NCBI GenBank assembly: GCA_007117135.1
Contig: SKHB01000091.1
Span: 1 to 64,000, forward strand
Direction: 5' to 3'
DNA length: 64,000 bases
From: Microbacteriaceae bacterium
GTDB taxonomy: Bacteria; Actinomycetota; Actinomycetes; Actinomycetales; Microbacteriaceae
Below are positions 1 to 10,365 of this stretch, piece after piece. Every line of letters begins with the position of its first letter. Position 1 is the stretch's first letter. Made by a program: the position numbers and the translations under genes. The notes beneath the pieces were generated by a model. It saw only the letters and a program-made list of their open reading frames with translations, ran no database searches and was not told where the DNA came from.

Positions 1-729
1 CAGCGAAACCTGCACGCCTCAGAAATTGTGGAACAAATTGTCAAAGCCAACCGTGTGATCGCCAACGGTGAGTTTGGGCGGGATAAAAAACGCGACCCTT
101 CCCAGCCGGAGCGTGTGACCAACATTGTGTTCATGGGTATGGGGGAGCCGCTGGCCAATTATGCCCGAGTGATGACCGCCATCAGGTTTATGGTCGCTCA
201 CCAACCGGAAGGGTTGGGAATGTCGGCCAGGCATATCACCGTCTCCACGGTAGGCCTGGCGCCCGCCATTCACAAACTGGCCGCAGAGGACATCCCGGTG
301 ACATTCGCCCTCAGCCTCCACGCCCCCGATGACACGCTGCGTGATGACCTCATCCCGGTGAACTCGAAGTGGAATGTCGATGAGGTGTTGGATGCGGCGA
401 GGGCCTATTTTGATAAAACTGGCCGGCGCGTGTCCATCGAATACGCGCTGATTCGGGACATGAATGACCAGGTGTGGCGGGCGGAAATGCTTGCCGACAA
501 ACTCAACTCCCGAGGTCTCGGCTGGGTGCACGTCAACCCCATTCCCTTGAACCCCACACCGGGGTCGGTGTGGACGTCGTCGACGAGGGAAGCCACTAGG
601 GCGTTTCTTGATGCCCTGACGGGTCGGGGAATTCCGGCAACCCTGCGCGATACGCGCGGAAAAGAAATTGACGGCGCCTGTGGCCAGCTGGCTGCAGGAG
701 AGGATTCACCCTCCGGCGCAAAGCCTTAG
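1..729 (+). CDS. rlmN: 23S rRNA (adenine2503-C2)-methyltransferase / dual-specificity RlmN, 5'-truncated by window edge
   Basis: Open from base 1 ([13 protein letters not shown]...); RlmN signatures [61 protein letters not shown]. Confidence 0.95.
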   Translation, partial: QRNLHASEIVEQIVKANRVIANGEFGRDKKRDPSQPERVTNIVFMGMGEPLANYARVMTAIRFMVAHQPEGLGMSARHITVSTVGLAPAIHKLAAEDIPVTFALSLHAPDDTLRDDLIPVNSKWNVDEVLDAARAYFDKTGRRVSIEYALIRDMNDQVWRAEMLADKLNSRGLGWVHVNPIPLNPTPGSVWTSSTREATRAFLDALTGRGIPATLRDTRGKEIDGACGQLAAGEDSPSGAKP

Positions 730-2462
730 ACCAGAGCGCTCACGCTGGTAGGTATTTCGGCGTACAGCGTTGTTGTTGTGCCGTCGTCCACCAGGCGCAG
801 GGTTCTGGTGATTGCCCCCAAGTAGCGCATTCCCAGACCGGAACTTTTTGTGTTCATCGGGTGGCCGGTGGAACTGTGAGAAACGCGGACACGGATGAGC
901 GAACCCTCGACCCCGATAACAATCCGAACATCGCGGGTGTCGGAGTGCTTAACCGCGTTCTGAGTTCCCTCCTTGATCACCTCGATGACGGCCGATGCCG
1001 CCAGCGGGTCTCTGCGGAGGGCATCGGCGGCATCGGGCGACTGGTCGACGGTGACTCGGAGGCTGCCTGCCCAGACAGACACAATGTTTTCAATGGCCTT
1101 TTCAAAGTCTTCAGATGGCGCAGAGGCGGGCTCATCTAGCCTCTCCACCGCCTTTCGCAGATGGCCGAGAGCCTCTGACGAGTGTTTTGCCACCGACTCA
1201 TCGCCAGACTGCAAGCCCAGTTCCAATGCCAGCAGGGTGCTTTGAACAGACCCGTGAAGGATCGAGTTCACCCTCTCTTCGATGACTTTCAAGTCTTGTG
1301 CTCGTCGAACCTGGTCCAACGCCAACTGCGCGCTCGCCACACTCATCGCCTCAACCGCTCGAACCTGTCTCACCCGGTTGAATCGCTGTAAGAAACTAAT
1401 CGCCCCCAGTAGCGCGATGAGTGCGATGAGGCCCCACCCGCCAGAAACGTTTTGGCTGGGGTCGAAAACGGGGGTGAGCGCTGCGGCAAAAAATAACAGC
1501 AGGGCCGCGGGAACGCTCACAAAAAATGCAAGAGCGATAAAGACCAGTTGGATGAGGTTGCCTAATTGGTAGTAGGCCGCAGAGGCGATAAGGAGAAGAC
1601 CAGCGGTGGCGATGAGGAGTGCCCCGACCGAGCCGGAGAAGAACATCCCCTGCCACCGCCACGGAATCCCCGCAACGCTGGCGCTCACCGACTGGGACAC
1701 GTGGGGAGCGCTTCTTGCTTGGGCAACAAGGGCGTTGAGCTGTTCGAGGCTTGGCCGAACGACTTCCTGGCGAAGTTCCCTAATGGCGGCCGTTAGTTCG
1801 CTTGCCTGGTTACCAGAATGCTCAGCCAATGCTTGCTCGATAGCGCCAACACGGCGAGAGATTTCTCCCACCGATTCGCGCTGCTTTTTTGCCAACTCGG
1901 CTTCTGACAGGGCGCTTTCTTTTGCCTGTTGAATGTCGGTGGAGAGTTTCTCTTGGGTCTTTTTTGCTTCGCGGTAATTCAGCGACCCTGACGCCAGCAC
2001 CATCAGCAACAGCCACACAAGAATGTGTTGAATCGAGTAGGTGGCGATGGTCGCCGCGAGAACGGCCCCCTCGGGGTCGGGGGTGTTCGCACCAATCTCT
2101 GCGTTGAGGATGTGATCGGGAGCAAATACCCGCGCCAGCGTTTGGGAAACAAGAATGAGGACGCCGACAGTGGCGATCCGAATGGCCAGGTGTTTCCTGG
2201 TGAGAGCATTCCGGGCGCGAAGAAAAAGAAGGGTCACCGGAACGGACACCATCGAGGCGGCAATAAGTTCCCACCAGAGTTCCTCCACCGAAAACCCCGT
2301 CACCACCGTCATCACCAGGGGGGTGACGATCAGATACGACGCGGTCACTGCAGGGTGGGCGATGTAGGTGAAGTCAAAATCGCGAAGCTTTTCGGACAGG
2401 CCACGACGCTGGACAACCTTTTCACTGGTTGCCCCTTCTTTGACGGACTGTTCAGGTGACAT
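726..2462 (-). CDS. Membrane sensor histidine kinase-like protein (NarL/DesK-type HATPase), orphan
   Basis: Multiple TM segments, coiled coil, DHp-like [16 protein letters not shown]-box [21 protein letters not shown]-terminal SGLGMRYL. Start set at internal ATG ([10 protein letters not shown]). Confidence 0.7.
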   Translation of the reverse strand: MSPEQSVKEGATSEKVVQRRGLSEKLRDFDFTYIAHPAVTASYLIVTPLVMTVVTGFSVEELWWELIAASMVSVPVTLLFLRARNALTRKHLAIRIATVGVLILVSQTLARVFAPDHILNAEIGANTPDPEGAVLAATIATYSIQHILVWLLLMVLASGSLNYREAKKTQEKLSTDIQQAKESALSEAELAKKQRESVGEISRRVGAIEQALAEHSGNQASELTAAIRELRQEVVRPSLEQLNALVAQARSAPHVSQSVSASVAGIPWRWQGMFFSGSVGALLIATAGLLLIASAAYYQLGNLIQLVFIALAFFVSVPAALLLFFAAALTPVFDPSQNVSGGWGLIALIALLGAISFLQRFNRVRQVRAVEAMSVASAQLALDQVRRAQDLKVIEERVNSILHGSVQSTLLALELGLQSGDESVAKHSSEALGHLRKAVERLDEPASAPSEDFEKAIENIVSVWAGSLRVTVDQSPDAADALRRDPLAASAVIEVIKEGTQNAVKHSDTRDVRIVIGVEGSLIRVRVSHSSTGHPMNTKSSGLGMRYLGAITRTLRLVDDGTTTTLYAEIPTSVSALV

Positions 2463-2639
2463 TCTGCTTCTCCACGCGTAGCAGGAGCGGAAGGAAAATG
2501 GTTGTGCAATGCTCCACGCAACTAAATAAGTGTAGTTCAGGAATGGTTTCCCGGCGAGGGCCGAAAATGTCGGCGGTGTTGCGGTGAATTCTTCGTAAAC
2601 ACCGCCCAGTAATGCGCGGTGAACTGGCAAGCTAAAAAC

Positions 2640-3068
2640 ATGAGTCAAGACAAGCCAGCTGTGTTGTTTGTGTGTGTTCACAATGCCGGCCGCTCCCAGA
2701 TGGCGGCCGGTTTTCTGCGTCACCTGGCAGGTGACCGGGTGGACGTATTCTCAGCGGGAACAGCTCCCGCTGACTCCATCAACCCGGTCGCGGTGGAGGC
2801 TATGGCAGAAGTGGGAATCGACATTCGCGAGGCTGTGCCCGAGCTTTTGCTCTCCGACACCGTCAAACACTCCGATGTGGTGATCACCATGGGGTGTGGT
2901 GACCAGTGCCCAGTTTTTCCCGGTATCCGCTACGAAGATTGGCCGCTGGACGACCCGGCAGGTCAAACAATTGACAGCGTCAGGACAACCCGAGATGACA
3001 TTGAAAAGAGAGTACGCCACCTTCTTGACAGCCTGAAGATGTCGGCGGCTGACGAGCCCCTAGCGTGA
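2640..3068 (+). CDS. Arsenate reductase / low-molecular-weight protein tyrosine phosphatase family
   Basis: N-terminal VLFVCVHNAGRSQMAAGFLRH (CX5R P-loop), VITMGCGDQCPVFPGIRYEDWPLDDP. Confidence 0.88.
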   Translation: MSQDKPAVLFVCVHNAGRSQMAAGFLRHLAGDRVDVFSAGTAPADSINPVAVEAMAEVGIDIREAVPELLLSDTVKHSDVVITMGCGDQCPVFPGIRYEDWPLDDPAGQTIDSVRTTRDDIEKRVRHLLDSLKMSAADEPLA

Positions 3069-3989
3069 CAGTGCCGCCATGTCCTCCTCGGACAGGTTTA
3101 CTCGAGCCAGTAAGGCGTCGAGCTGGTTGACGTTTCTTGCCGACACGATAGGTGCATGGACGCCGGGTTGCCTCCGCAACCACTCGATGGCGACAGTCGC
3201 AGGCGCGCTTGCGTGTTTGTCGGAGACCTCCACGACCTGCTGGAGGGTGTTCACGTTGTCTTCGGTCAAATAATCTTTCACCACCCTGTCCTGGCGGACC
3301 GAATCGACCGCAACGCCTGGACGATACTTCCCACTCAAAAAGCCGCTGGCAAGACCAAAATAGGGAAACCCCACCAGGCCAAGCTCCGTGATGGCTGGAA
3401 CAGAATCTGATTCGTAGTGCTCGCGTGTGACCAGGTTGTATTCGTTTTGGAGCGCGACGTAAGGGGTGAGCGAGTTGGCTTCAGCGACGGCGTGAGCATC
3501 GCGGAGTCGTTTGGCCGAATAGTTCGATGCGCCGAGCGCAAGAACCTTGCCGGCCAGGACTAACTCGTGGAACGCGGACAGCGTTTCTTCCAGGGGGGTG
3601 TCTTGATCGTCGCGGTGGGCATAGTAAAGGTCAATATGGTCAGTGCCTAGTCGCCGAAGAGAGTCATTAACGGCAGCAATAATGTTGTCTCGGCGAAGAC
3701 CTGGCCGAGTCGTCATCTTGCCCACCTTGGTGGCAATGACCACCTGGTCGCGCTTGCCCGACGTCGCCAACCAGGACCCAATCATGGTTTCGCTTTCCCC
3801 GCCAACACCACCCGCATGCCACTGGACATACATGTCGGCTGAGTCAAGAAAGTTGATTCCAGCATCAACGACGGCGTCAAGAAGCCGGTTGGCTTCTGAC
3901 TGGTTGTGAATACTCCACCCAAAAATGTTCGTTCCAAAAACAAGGCCTGAAACGTCGAGGTCGGTTCCAGGGATTTTTATGTTCGCCAT
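3060..3989 (-). CDS. Aldo/keto reductase
   Basis: NFLDSADMYVQ, DHIDLYYAHRDDQDTPLEETL, LGASNYSAKRL typical of AKR proteins; start at MANIKIPGTDLDVSG. Confidence 0.93.
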   Translation of the reverse strand: MANIKIPGTDLDVSGLVFGTNIFGWSIHNQSEANRLLDAVVDAGINFLDSADMYVQWHAGGVGGESETMIGSWLATSGKRDQVVIATKVGKMTTRPGLRRDNIIAAVNDSLRRLGTDHIDLYYAHRDDQDTPLEETLSAFHELVLAGKVLALGASNYSAKRLRDAHAVAEANSLTPYVALQNEYNLVTREHYESDSVPAITELGLVGFPYFGLASGFLSGKYRPGVAVDSVRQDRVVKDYLTEDNVNTLQQVVEVSDKHASAPATVAIEWLRRQPGVHAPIVSARNVNQLDALLARVNLSEEDMAALSR

Positions 3990-4086
3990 GGCTCCAGCAT
4001 AGGTAGGCGCTGGTTCGTCACCCCCGGTGTCCACTCAGAATTTCCCGGGTGTGACGCGTAAAGTTGGGGGTGGAAGGTGTTGATCA

Positions 4087-5508
4087 ATGAAGACCACGAC
4101 TGTTTTTGAACGCCAAGCACCAGGCGAAACTGTTATTTCGCACTCTCTGGAGCGCTCCGTCAAGAAACCATTTTGGATTGACGATGCTCCTTTGCCCGAG
4201 GTTCACCCAATCCTCCGTGGAACAATTACCGCAGATCTCGCCATTGTTGGCGCCGGGTTTACCGGGCTGTGGACGGCACTGTTAGCCAGTGAGCGTCACC
4301 CCGACTGGAAGATTGTCATCCTGGAGGGAAAAACTGCCGGCTGGGCTGCCTCTGGTCGAAATGGTGGCTGGGTGGACTCCAGCCTCACCCACGGGGAATC
4401 AAACGGCCGTACCCGTTTTCCCGACGAATACGACCTACTGGATCAAGCGGGCTTGGACAATCTCAATGAGCTGGAAAAGACAGCCACCGAGCGCAAATGG
4501 GATGTGGACTTTTGGCGGTCAGGATCATTTTCCGTCGCCACCGAAGAACACCAAGTGGACTGGTTGAAAGAGTCGGCCGATGGCGACCGGGAAATTTTTC
4601 TGAACACCCAAGAAATCCAGGCGCGGGTGAACTCACCGACCTACTTGGCAGCGAATTTTCTTCCCCGCGACACTGCCCTGGTGCACCCCGCGAAACTCAC
4701 CCGAGAACTCGTCCAGTCCGTGAAAGACGCCGGGGTCGACATTTTTGACAACAGCCCCGTGAAGAACCTCGAAGCGACCAGTGACCATGTCACGCTGACT
4801 ACTGCTCGCGGGTCAGTGACAGCCAATCGGGTGGCGCTCGCCACCAACGCGTTTCCTTCACTATTAAAGCGCTACCGCCTTCACACTGTCCCCGTCTACG
4901 ACTATGTGTTGATGACGGAACCGCTCACCAAAGAGCAACTGTCGTCGATTGGCTGGAGTGGCCGGGAAGGCATTGGAGATATGGCCAACCAGTTCCACTA
5001 CTACCGGATGAGCGCTGACAACCGGATTCTCTTTGGCGGCTATGACGCCATTTACCACTACGGGGGCAAGGTGCGCTCCCGATATGAAGAGCGTCCAGAA
5101 AGCTACCAACGTCTCGCCTCACACTTTTTCACTACCTTCCCGCAGTTGGAAGGCCTGCGGTTTAGCCACCGCTGGGCTGGAGCCATTGACACGTGCAGCC
5201 GGTTTAGCGCGTTTTTCGCCACCGCCCACTCTGGTCGTGTGGCCTACACGGCAGGCTTCACTGGTTTGGGTGTTGCCGCGACCAGGTTTGCCGGCAACGT
5301 CATGCTCGACCAGTTGACAGGTCTCGACACGTGGCGGACCAGGTTGAAAATGGTGCGGACACTGCCGACACCTTTCCCGCCAGAGCCTTTTGCCTACCCG
5401 GCAATTCAAGCAACACGCGCTGCCCTTGACCGAGCAGACCACCGGGCCGGTCAGCGCGGTCTTTTCTTGAAAACGCTCGACTCCCTGGGATTAGGGTTTG
5501 ATTCGTGA
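4087..5508 (+). CDS. FAD-dependent oxidoreductase (DAO superfamily, gamma-glutamylputrescine oxidase-like)
   Basis: Rossmann ADLAIVGAGFTGLWTALLASER; AGWAASGRNGGWV; C-terminal YTAGFTGLGVAATRFAGNVMLD. Confidence 0.88.
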   Translation: MKTTTVFERQAPGETVISHSLERSVKKPFWIDDAPLPEVHPILRGTITADLAIVGAGFTGLWTALLASERHPDWKIVILEGKTAGWAASGRNGGWVDSSLTHGESNGRTRFPDEYDLLDQAGLDNLNELEKTATERKWDVDFWRSGSFSVATEEHQVDWLKESADGDREIFLNTQEIQARVNSPTYLAANFLPRDTALVHPAKLTRELVQSVKDAGVDIFDNSPVKNLEATSDHVTLTTARGSVTANRVALATNAFPSLLKRYRLHTVPVYDYVLMTEPLTKEQLSSIGWSGREGIGDMANQFHYYRMSADNRILFGGYDAIYHYGGKVRSRYEERPESYQRLASHFFTTFPQLEGLRFSHRWAGAIDTCSRFSAFFATAHSGRVAYTAGFTGLGVAATRFAGNVMLDQLTGLDTWRTRLKMVRTLPTPFPPEPFAYPAIQATRAALDRADHRAGQRGLFLKTLDSLGLGFDS

Positions 5509-5870
5509 GTGACACCGTTGTGCCCCTAGCACCCCGCCTTGTCTCCAGGGCGCTTCGTGAAACATTGGAGTATGCACCGGTGGAGTCGGACAAGGTTCTG
5601 GCAGGTTCTCCCACCACCGGATACAAAGAACTTGGCGTGTGGAAGGGCGTTGAGGTCGGAATCTGGGAAATGACTCCAGGGTCGATGTGGGACAGCGAAG
5701 TGGAAGAGATATTCATTGTTATTGCCGGTGACGCAACCCTCACGAGAACCATCAACGGGGAAGATGTGACCGTGGAACTCTCACCCGGAGTGGTGTGTCA
5801 CTTGGAAGAAGGCGAGCACAACCGCTGGGATGTTCGGGTGGCACTTCGAAAAATTTATTTTGCTGAATAG
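5505..5870 (+). CDS. Small cupin-domain protein, overlaps upstream oxidoreductase by 4 bp
   Basis: WEMTPGSMWDSEVEEIFIVIAGDATLTRTINGEDVTVELSPGVVCHLEEGEHNRWDV resembles the DUF861-type cupin pattern. Confidence 0.8.
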   Translation: MSDTVVPLAPRLVSRALRETLEYAPVESDKVLAGSPTTGYKELGVWKGVEVGIWEMTPGSMWDSEVEEIFIVIAGDATLTRTINGEDVTVELSPGVVCHLEEGEHNRWDVRVALRKIYFAE

Positions 5871-5889
5871 TTTCCCCCCGGCACCCCTC

Positions 5890-5940
5890 CCGGCTGCATT
5901 CGGCACAAGGGGCGACGCTCAGCCCTCGCCATGCAGCCGG
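5890..5940. terminator. Hairpin between convergent cupin and EamA genes, possible bidirectional terminator
   Basis: 10-bp perfect outer stem ccggctgcat / atgcagccgg plus inner ggcga / tcgcc stem; no U tract. Confidence 0.5.
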
Positions 5941-5944
5941 TTGC

Positions 5945-6925
5945 CTACGAGTCTCGGAGGGAATCTTCTTCCCTCTCCGGCAAAATGATGGGCCCTGTTT
6001 CGAGGGCGAGGTCTGCTTGGACCACAACGGGGGAGCGTCTCGCTGTTTGAGCGATGATGATGCCGGCAAGAACAAGCGCGGCACCGACGCTTTGAAAGCC
6101 GGAAATGGTTTGAAGAAGCCATATCCAAGCAAAAAAGAACGCAAAGGCCACCTCGCTGGTCGCTGCGATCCCAGCTGCGGTTGCCGATAACCTCTTCAAG
6201 GCGGCAAGAGACAGCAGGTACGGCAAGAACGACCCCAAAGCCACGTTCCACACCAACAAGACCCACAGCGGCGCGGTCACCCCGTCGAGCGAGCCCTGCA
6301 GCGACACTGACTGGCTGAAAATCCCGACCGGAATATTCCACCAGCCGCTCAAAAATGACCAAAAAATGGTGGCGGTTGCCATCGTCCAAAACAGCAGTGC
6401 CAGCGGTGAAATCGTTTCGAGCTGGCGCTCGCCCACAAGGAAGTAGGTGGCCAGAGATACGGCCGCCGCAAACCCCCACATGACCCCCAACGGGTTAAGG
6501 GTGCTGGCCCAGATTTGCGCAACAATGGCGAGCCCCGCCATGACAAAACCAATCGACACCCAAATGCGCCGCCTGACTCGTTCTTTGAAAAAAAAGAACG
6601 CCACCATTGCCACCATGGGGACTGCGGTGTATTCCAGCAGCAGGGCGATACCAACGGGAAGAAGATTGAGCGCCAAGGCGTAGGTGGCTTGGAGGAACGC
6701 CACCCCCACAATGCCCATAATCACAACCGGGAGAATCTGTTTCTTCGGAATCCTGAAGCTGTGAGGTGACAAGATCATCAGCACCACCCCACCCAACAGT
6801 GCTGCGCCAAGGACTCGCATTTGGGTGACTTGGAGGGCGGTCAAGCCAGACTCCATCATCACTTTGGTGACTGAGCCGTTTAGCCCAAAAAATGCGGCTG
6901 CTAAAAAGGCGAGAATGTAACCCAT
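5945..6925 (-). CDS. EamA/DMT-superfamily transporter
   Basis: About 10 hydrophobic segments; MGYILAFLAAAFFGLNGSVTKVMMESGLTALQVTQMRVLGAALL is EamA-like. Confidence 0.9.
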   Translation of the reverse strand: MGYILAFLAAAFFGLNGSVTKVMMESGLTALQVTQMRVLGAALLGGVVLMILSPHSFRIPKKQILPVVIMGIVGVAFLQATYALALNLLPVGIALLLEYTAVPMVAMVAFFFFKERVRRRIWVSIGFVMAGLAIVAQIWASTLNPLGVMWGFAAAVSLATYFLVGERQLETISPLALLFWTMATATIFWSFLSGWWNIPVGIFSQSVSLQGSLDGVTAPLWVLLVWNVALGSFLPYLLSLAALKRLSATAAGIAATSEVAFAFFFAWIWLLQTISGFQSVGAALVLAGIIIAQTARRSPVVVQADLALETGPIILPEREEDSLRDS

Positions 6926-7093
6926 CAGGAATTGTTTCCTGCCACCCGGGTGATGTAGCGGGACACGGCCATCCTTTCGACGGTGTAATTGAGGGGTTTG
7001 GCACAAGCCTGTCACACGTTTCACCCAGGTCGGGAATCATCGGTGAGGGTGTTTGTCCGGGCGATGTTCAGCGTCTTCTCCTACCCTGGGGCC

Positions 7094-7627
7094 ATGAGAA
7101 CATATGTGCTGGCAGGTGGGTGTTTTTGGTGTCTTGATGCGGCTTATCGGGTACTTCGAGGGGTGAGCGATGTGGTGTCTGGGTATACCGGCGGCCAGGT
7201 CGACAACCCCACATATGAGCAGGTGTGTCAGGGCAGTACTTTGCACGCGGAGGCTGTTGCAGTCACCTTCGACCCGAATGTGATTCCCTCGGATGTGATT
7301 TTGGATGCCTTCTTCACCATGCACGATCCCCGGCAGCTCAACCGGCAAGGAAACGATGTGGGGACTCAATACCGCTCGGCCATGTTTTACCGAGATGAGG
7401 AAGAAAGAGCCCTGTTCGGCGCGGCTATCGACCGCGCGAACGAGATGTGGGGCGGGGGAGTGGTCACCGAACTGTCTGCGCTGGGAGAGTTTTGGGTTGC
7501 CGAAGATTACCATCAAGACTTTTTTGCCAAGAACCCCTTCCAGGGCTACTGCCTCGCGGTGGCCGTGCCGAAGGTTCAGAAAGTGCGGAAGGCGTTCACC
7601 GACTATCTGCTCCCGTCCACAGCCTGA
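7094..7627 (+). CDS. msrA: Peptide-methionine (S)-S-oxide reductase MsrA
   Basis: AGGCFWCLDAAYR catalytic motif, VVSGYTGGQVDNPTYEQVCQGSTLHAEAV, AEDYHQDFFAKNP. Confidence 0.97.
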   Translation: MRTYVLAGGCFWCLDAAYRVLRGVSDVVSGYTGGQVDNPTYEQVCQGSTLHAEAVAVTFDPNVIPSDVILDAFFTMHDPRQLNRQGNDVGTQYRSAMFYRDEEERALFGAAIDRANEMWGGGVVTELSALGEFWVAEDYHQDFFAKNPFQGYCLAVAVPKVQKVRKAFTDYLLPSTA

Positions 7628-7731
7628 GTCTCACGCGAGTTCCCCACGGTATGTCCCTGTGATCGCTGTGGTCTTGCATCAGGTGGCACTGTGCTCTCGG
7701 GCAGATAGCCCCCCTTACGAGAGGACACACC

Positions 7732-8160
7732 ATGTCAGACCACGTCACCGTTCACGGCCTCGTTGCCACTGAGCCCCGGCATCTTGTCACAAAGGATGGT
7801 TTAGAAGTCACGAGCTTCCGTCTTGCAGCGATGCAGCGGCGTTTTGACCGCCAACTCGGAAAATGGCGAGATGACGGCACCAACTGGTATTCGATTGCTT
7901 CCTTTCGTATCCTCGCAAAAAACGCGGCGGCATCCCTTGAAAAGGGACACCGGGTGATTGTCTCCGGTCGGCTGAAAGTACGCGAATGGGAAACGGGCGA
8001 ACGCTCTGGCGTATCGGTCGACATCGAAGCAGATTCGATCGGGCATGACCTTGTGTGGGGGTCGGCCACGTTTGAGAGAAACCCCATGCCGGTCGGCGAT
8101 GTTGACGACGCGTCCGGTGATGACCCGGATGAACCAGAAGTAGGTAACGACAGCTTCTAG
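7732..8160 (+). CDS. ssb: Single-stranded DNA-binding protein
   Basis: OB-fold SSB pattern: VTVHGLVATEPRHLVTKDGLEVTSFRLA, NWYSIASFRILAKNAAASLEKGHRVIVSGRLKVREWE. Confidence 0.9.
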   Translation: MSDHVTVHGLVATEPRHLVTKDGLEVTSFRLAAMQRRFDRQLGKWRDDGTNWYSIASFRILAKNAAASLEKGHRVIVSGRLKVREWETGERSGVSVDIEADSIGHDLVWGSATFERNPMPVGDVDDASGDDPDEPEVGNDSF

Positions 8161-8218
8161 AGCGGGCACTCGTCGTAGACTGACGGAGGTTTGGGGCAGA
8201 GAAAGGGCGCGAGCAGTT

Positions 8219-8677
8219 ATGAGTCGACTCATCACCGTCGGAGTTGTGGCGACAATGTTCAGCCTGTCTGGCTGCTCCGGTCAGCTAGAACAGGCAGTCG
8301 AAGAGTCAGCGCCTCCACCGGTGGTTATCGACGAGCAAGCAGTCGAGGTCATCCCCGAGTTCGTCGATGGTGGGTCAGCAGAAGACAACCTCCCCTACAT
8401 CGATTACGTGCTCACCCGAGCGGGGGCGGGCACAGGCCTATTTGGAAGCCTGGACGCCGTTGCGGTCCTAGAGCGCGCGGGCTTTGACCGAGAATACATT
8501 GAAGTGACGTCTGACCGGACAGCGTTAGAACTCGCGGCAGAGTCCGTCACCATCGCGGTCATTATCGACGGAGAGTGCGCACTGGGTCAGTGGAGCTCAG
8601 AATGGTATTCGTCGGCGGTCACCCCGCTACTGGGTGCTGGGACGTGTCTGCTGGGCGACACGCTTTCTCTAGACTGA
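8219..8677 (+). CDS. Putative lipoprotein, conserved-hypothetical type
   Basis: Signal peptide plus lipobox LSGC at N-terminus; no catalytic motif recognised. Confidence 0.65.
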   Translation: MSRLITVGVVATMFSLSGCSGQLEQAVEESAPPPVVIDEQAVEVIPEFVDGGSAEDNLPYIDYVLTRAGAGTGLFGSLDAVAVLERAGFDREYIEVTSDRTALELAAESVTIAVIIDGECALGQWSSEWYSSAVTPLLGAGTCLLGDTLSLD

Positions 8678-8682
8678 TACCT

Positions 8683-10365
8683 ATGGCCGAATTTATTTAC
8701 ACCATGATCCGTGCCCGCAAAGCGGTGGGCGACAAAGTGATTCTCGACGACGTCACGATGTCGTTTTTCCCGGGGGCAAAGATTGGAATGGTGGGCCCCA
8801 ACGGGGCGGGAAAATCGACCATCCTGAAAATCATGGCCGGGCTTGACCAGCCGAGCAACGGTGAAGCCACGCTGTCTCCGGGCTACACCGTCGGTATTCT
8901 CATGCAAGAGCCCGAACTCGACGAGTCAAAGACCGTCATCGAAAACGTCCGCGACGGTGTTGCGGAGATTTACGGAAAGATTGAACGGTTCAACGAAATC
9001 TCCGCCCTGATGTCCGAACCAGACGCTGATTTCGATACCTTGTTGGCGGAAATGGGAACCCTTCAAGAAGCGATTGATGCTGCGGATGCGTGGGATTTAG
9101 ATTCCCAGTTGGAACAGGCACTCGATGCGCTTCGATGCCCGCCGTCCGATGCGCCCGTCACCCACCTGTCCGGCGGTGAGAAGCGGCGCGTGGCGCTGTG
9201 CAAGTTGCTATTGGAAAAACCAGACTTGTTGTTGCTCGACGAGCCGACCAACCACCTGGATGCTGAGAGTGTGTTGTGGCTGGAGCAACACCTCGCGAAA
9301 TACCCCGGCGCTGTCATCGCCATCACCCACGATAGGTACTTCCTCGACCACGTGGCCCAATGGATTGCCGAAGTTGACCGCGGCCGCCTGTACCCCTACG
9401 AGGGCAACTATTCGACCTACCTGGAGAAGAAAGCTGAACGTCTCGACGTTCAGGGCAAGAAGGACCAAAAACTTGCGAAGCGCTTAGCCGACGAACTCGA
9501 ATGGGTCAGGTCCAATCAAAAGGGTCGCCAGGCGAAATCGAAAGCTCGTCTTGCCAGATACGAAGAAATGGCTACCGAAGCTGAGCGGACTAAGAAGCTT
9601 GACTTTGATGAGATACAAATTCCGCCGGGACCAAGGCTTGGGCAAATGGTTCTCGAGGCAAACAAGCTCAAAAAGGGTTTCGATGACCGGGTCCTGATCG
9701 ACAATCTCAGTTTCACTCTTCCCCGAAACGGCATTGTCGGAATCATTGGCCCGAACGGGGTGGGAAAAACCACTCTCTTCAAAACCATTGTGGGTTTGGA
9801 AGAGCTTGACGGTGGTGAACTCAAGGTGGGTGAGAGCGTCAAACTCAGCTACGTTGACCAGTCCCGGGCCGGTATTGACCCCAACAAGTCGCTCTGGGAG
9901 GTTGTCTCCGATGGGCTGGATGTCATCCAAGTCGGAAACGTTGAGATCCCTTCTCGCGCCTACGTCTCCAGTTTTGGTTTCAAAGGCCCCGACCAGCAGA
10001 AAAAGGCTGGAGTGCTATCCGGTGGTGAAAGAAACCGACTCAACCTTGCGCTGACTCTCAAACAGGGGGGAAACCTGTTGCTTCTCGACGAGCCGACTAA
10101 CGACTTGGACGTGGAGACGCTGTCCAGTTTGGAAAACGCGCTCCTTGAATTCCCCGGGTGCGCCGTAGTGATTACCCACGACCGGTGGTTCCTCGACCGA
10201 ATTGCGACCCACATTCTCGCCTATGAGGGCACAGAAGAAAACCCGGCCAACTGGCACTGGTTCGAGGGGAACTTTGAAGCCTATGAGCAAAACAAAATCG
10301 ATCGCCTAGGGCCCGATGCGGCGAGTCCTCACCGCTCCACCTATCGGAAACTCACTCGGGACTAG
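8683..10365 (+). CDS. ettA: Energy-dependent translational throttle protein EttA (ABC-F ATPase)
   Basis: Tandem ABC domains (GPNGAGKST, GPNGVGKTT; two LSGGE); MAEFIYTMIRARKAVGDKVILDDVTMSFFPGAKIGMVG; ABC-F linker. Confidence 0.95.
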   Translation: MAEFIYTMIRARKAVGDKVILDDVTMSFFPGAKIGMVGPNGAGKSTILKIMAGLDQPSNGEATLSPGYTVGILMQEPELDESKTVIENVRDGVAEIYGKIERFNEISALMSEPDADFDTLLAEMGTLQEAIDAADAWDLDSQLEQALDALRCPPSDAPVTHLSGGEKRRVALCKLLLEKPDLLLLDEPTNHLDAESVLWLEQHLAKYPGAVIAITHDRYFLDHVAQWIAEVDRGRLYPYEGNYSTYLEKKAERLDVQGKKDQKLAKRLADELEWVRSNQKGRQAKSKARLARYEEMATEAERTKKLDFDEIQIPPGPRLGQMVLEANKLKKGFDDRVLIDNLSFTLPRNGIVGIIGPNGVGKTTLFKTIVGLEELDGGELKVGESVKLSYVDQSRAGIDPNKSLWEVVSDGLDVIQVGNVEIPSRAYVSSFGFKGPDQQKKAGVLSGGERNRLNLALTLKQGGNLLLLDEPTNDLDVETLSSLENALLEFPGCAVVITHDRWFLDRIATHILAYEGTEENPANWHWFEGNFEAYEQNKIDRLGPDAASPHRSTYRKLTRD

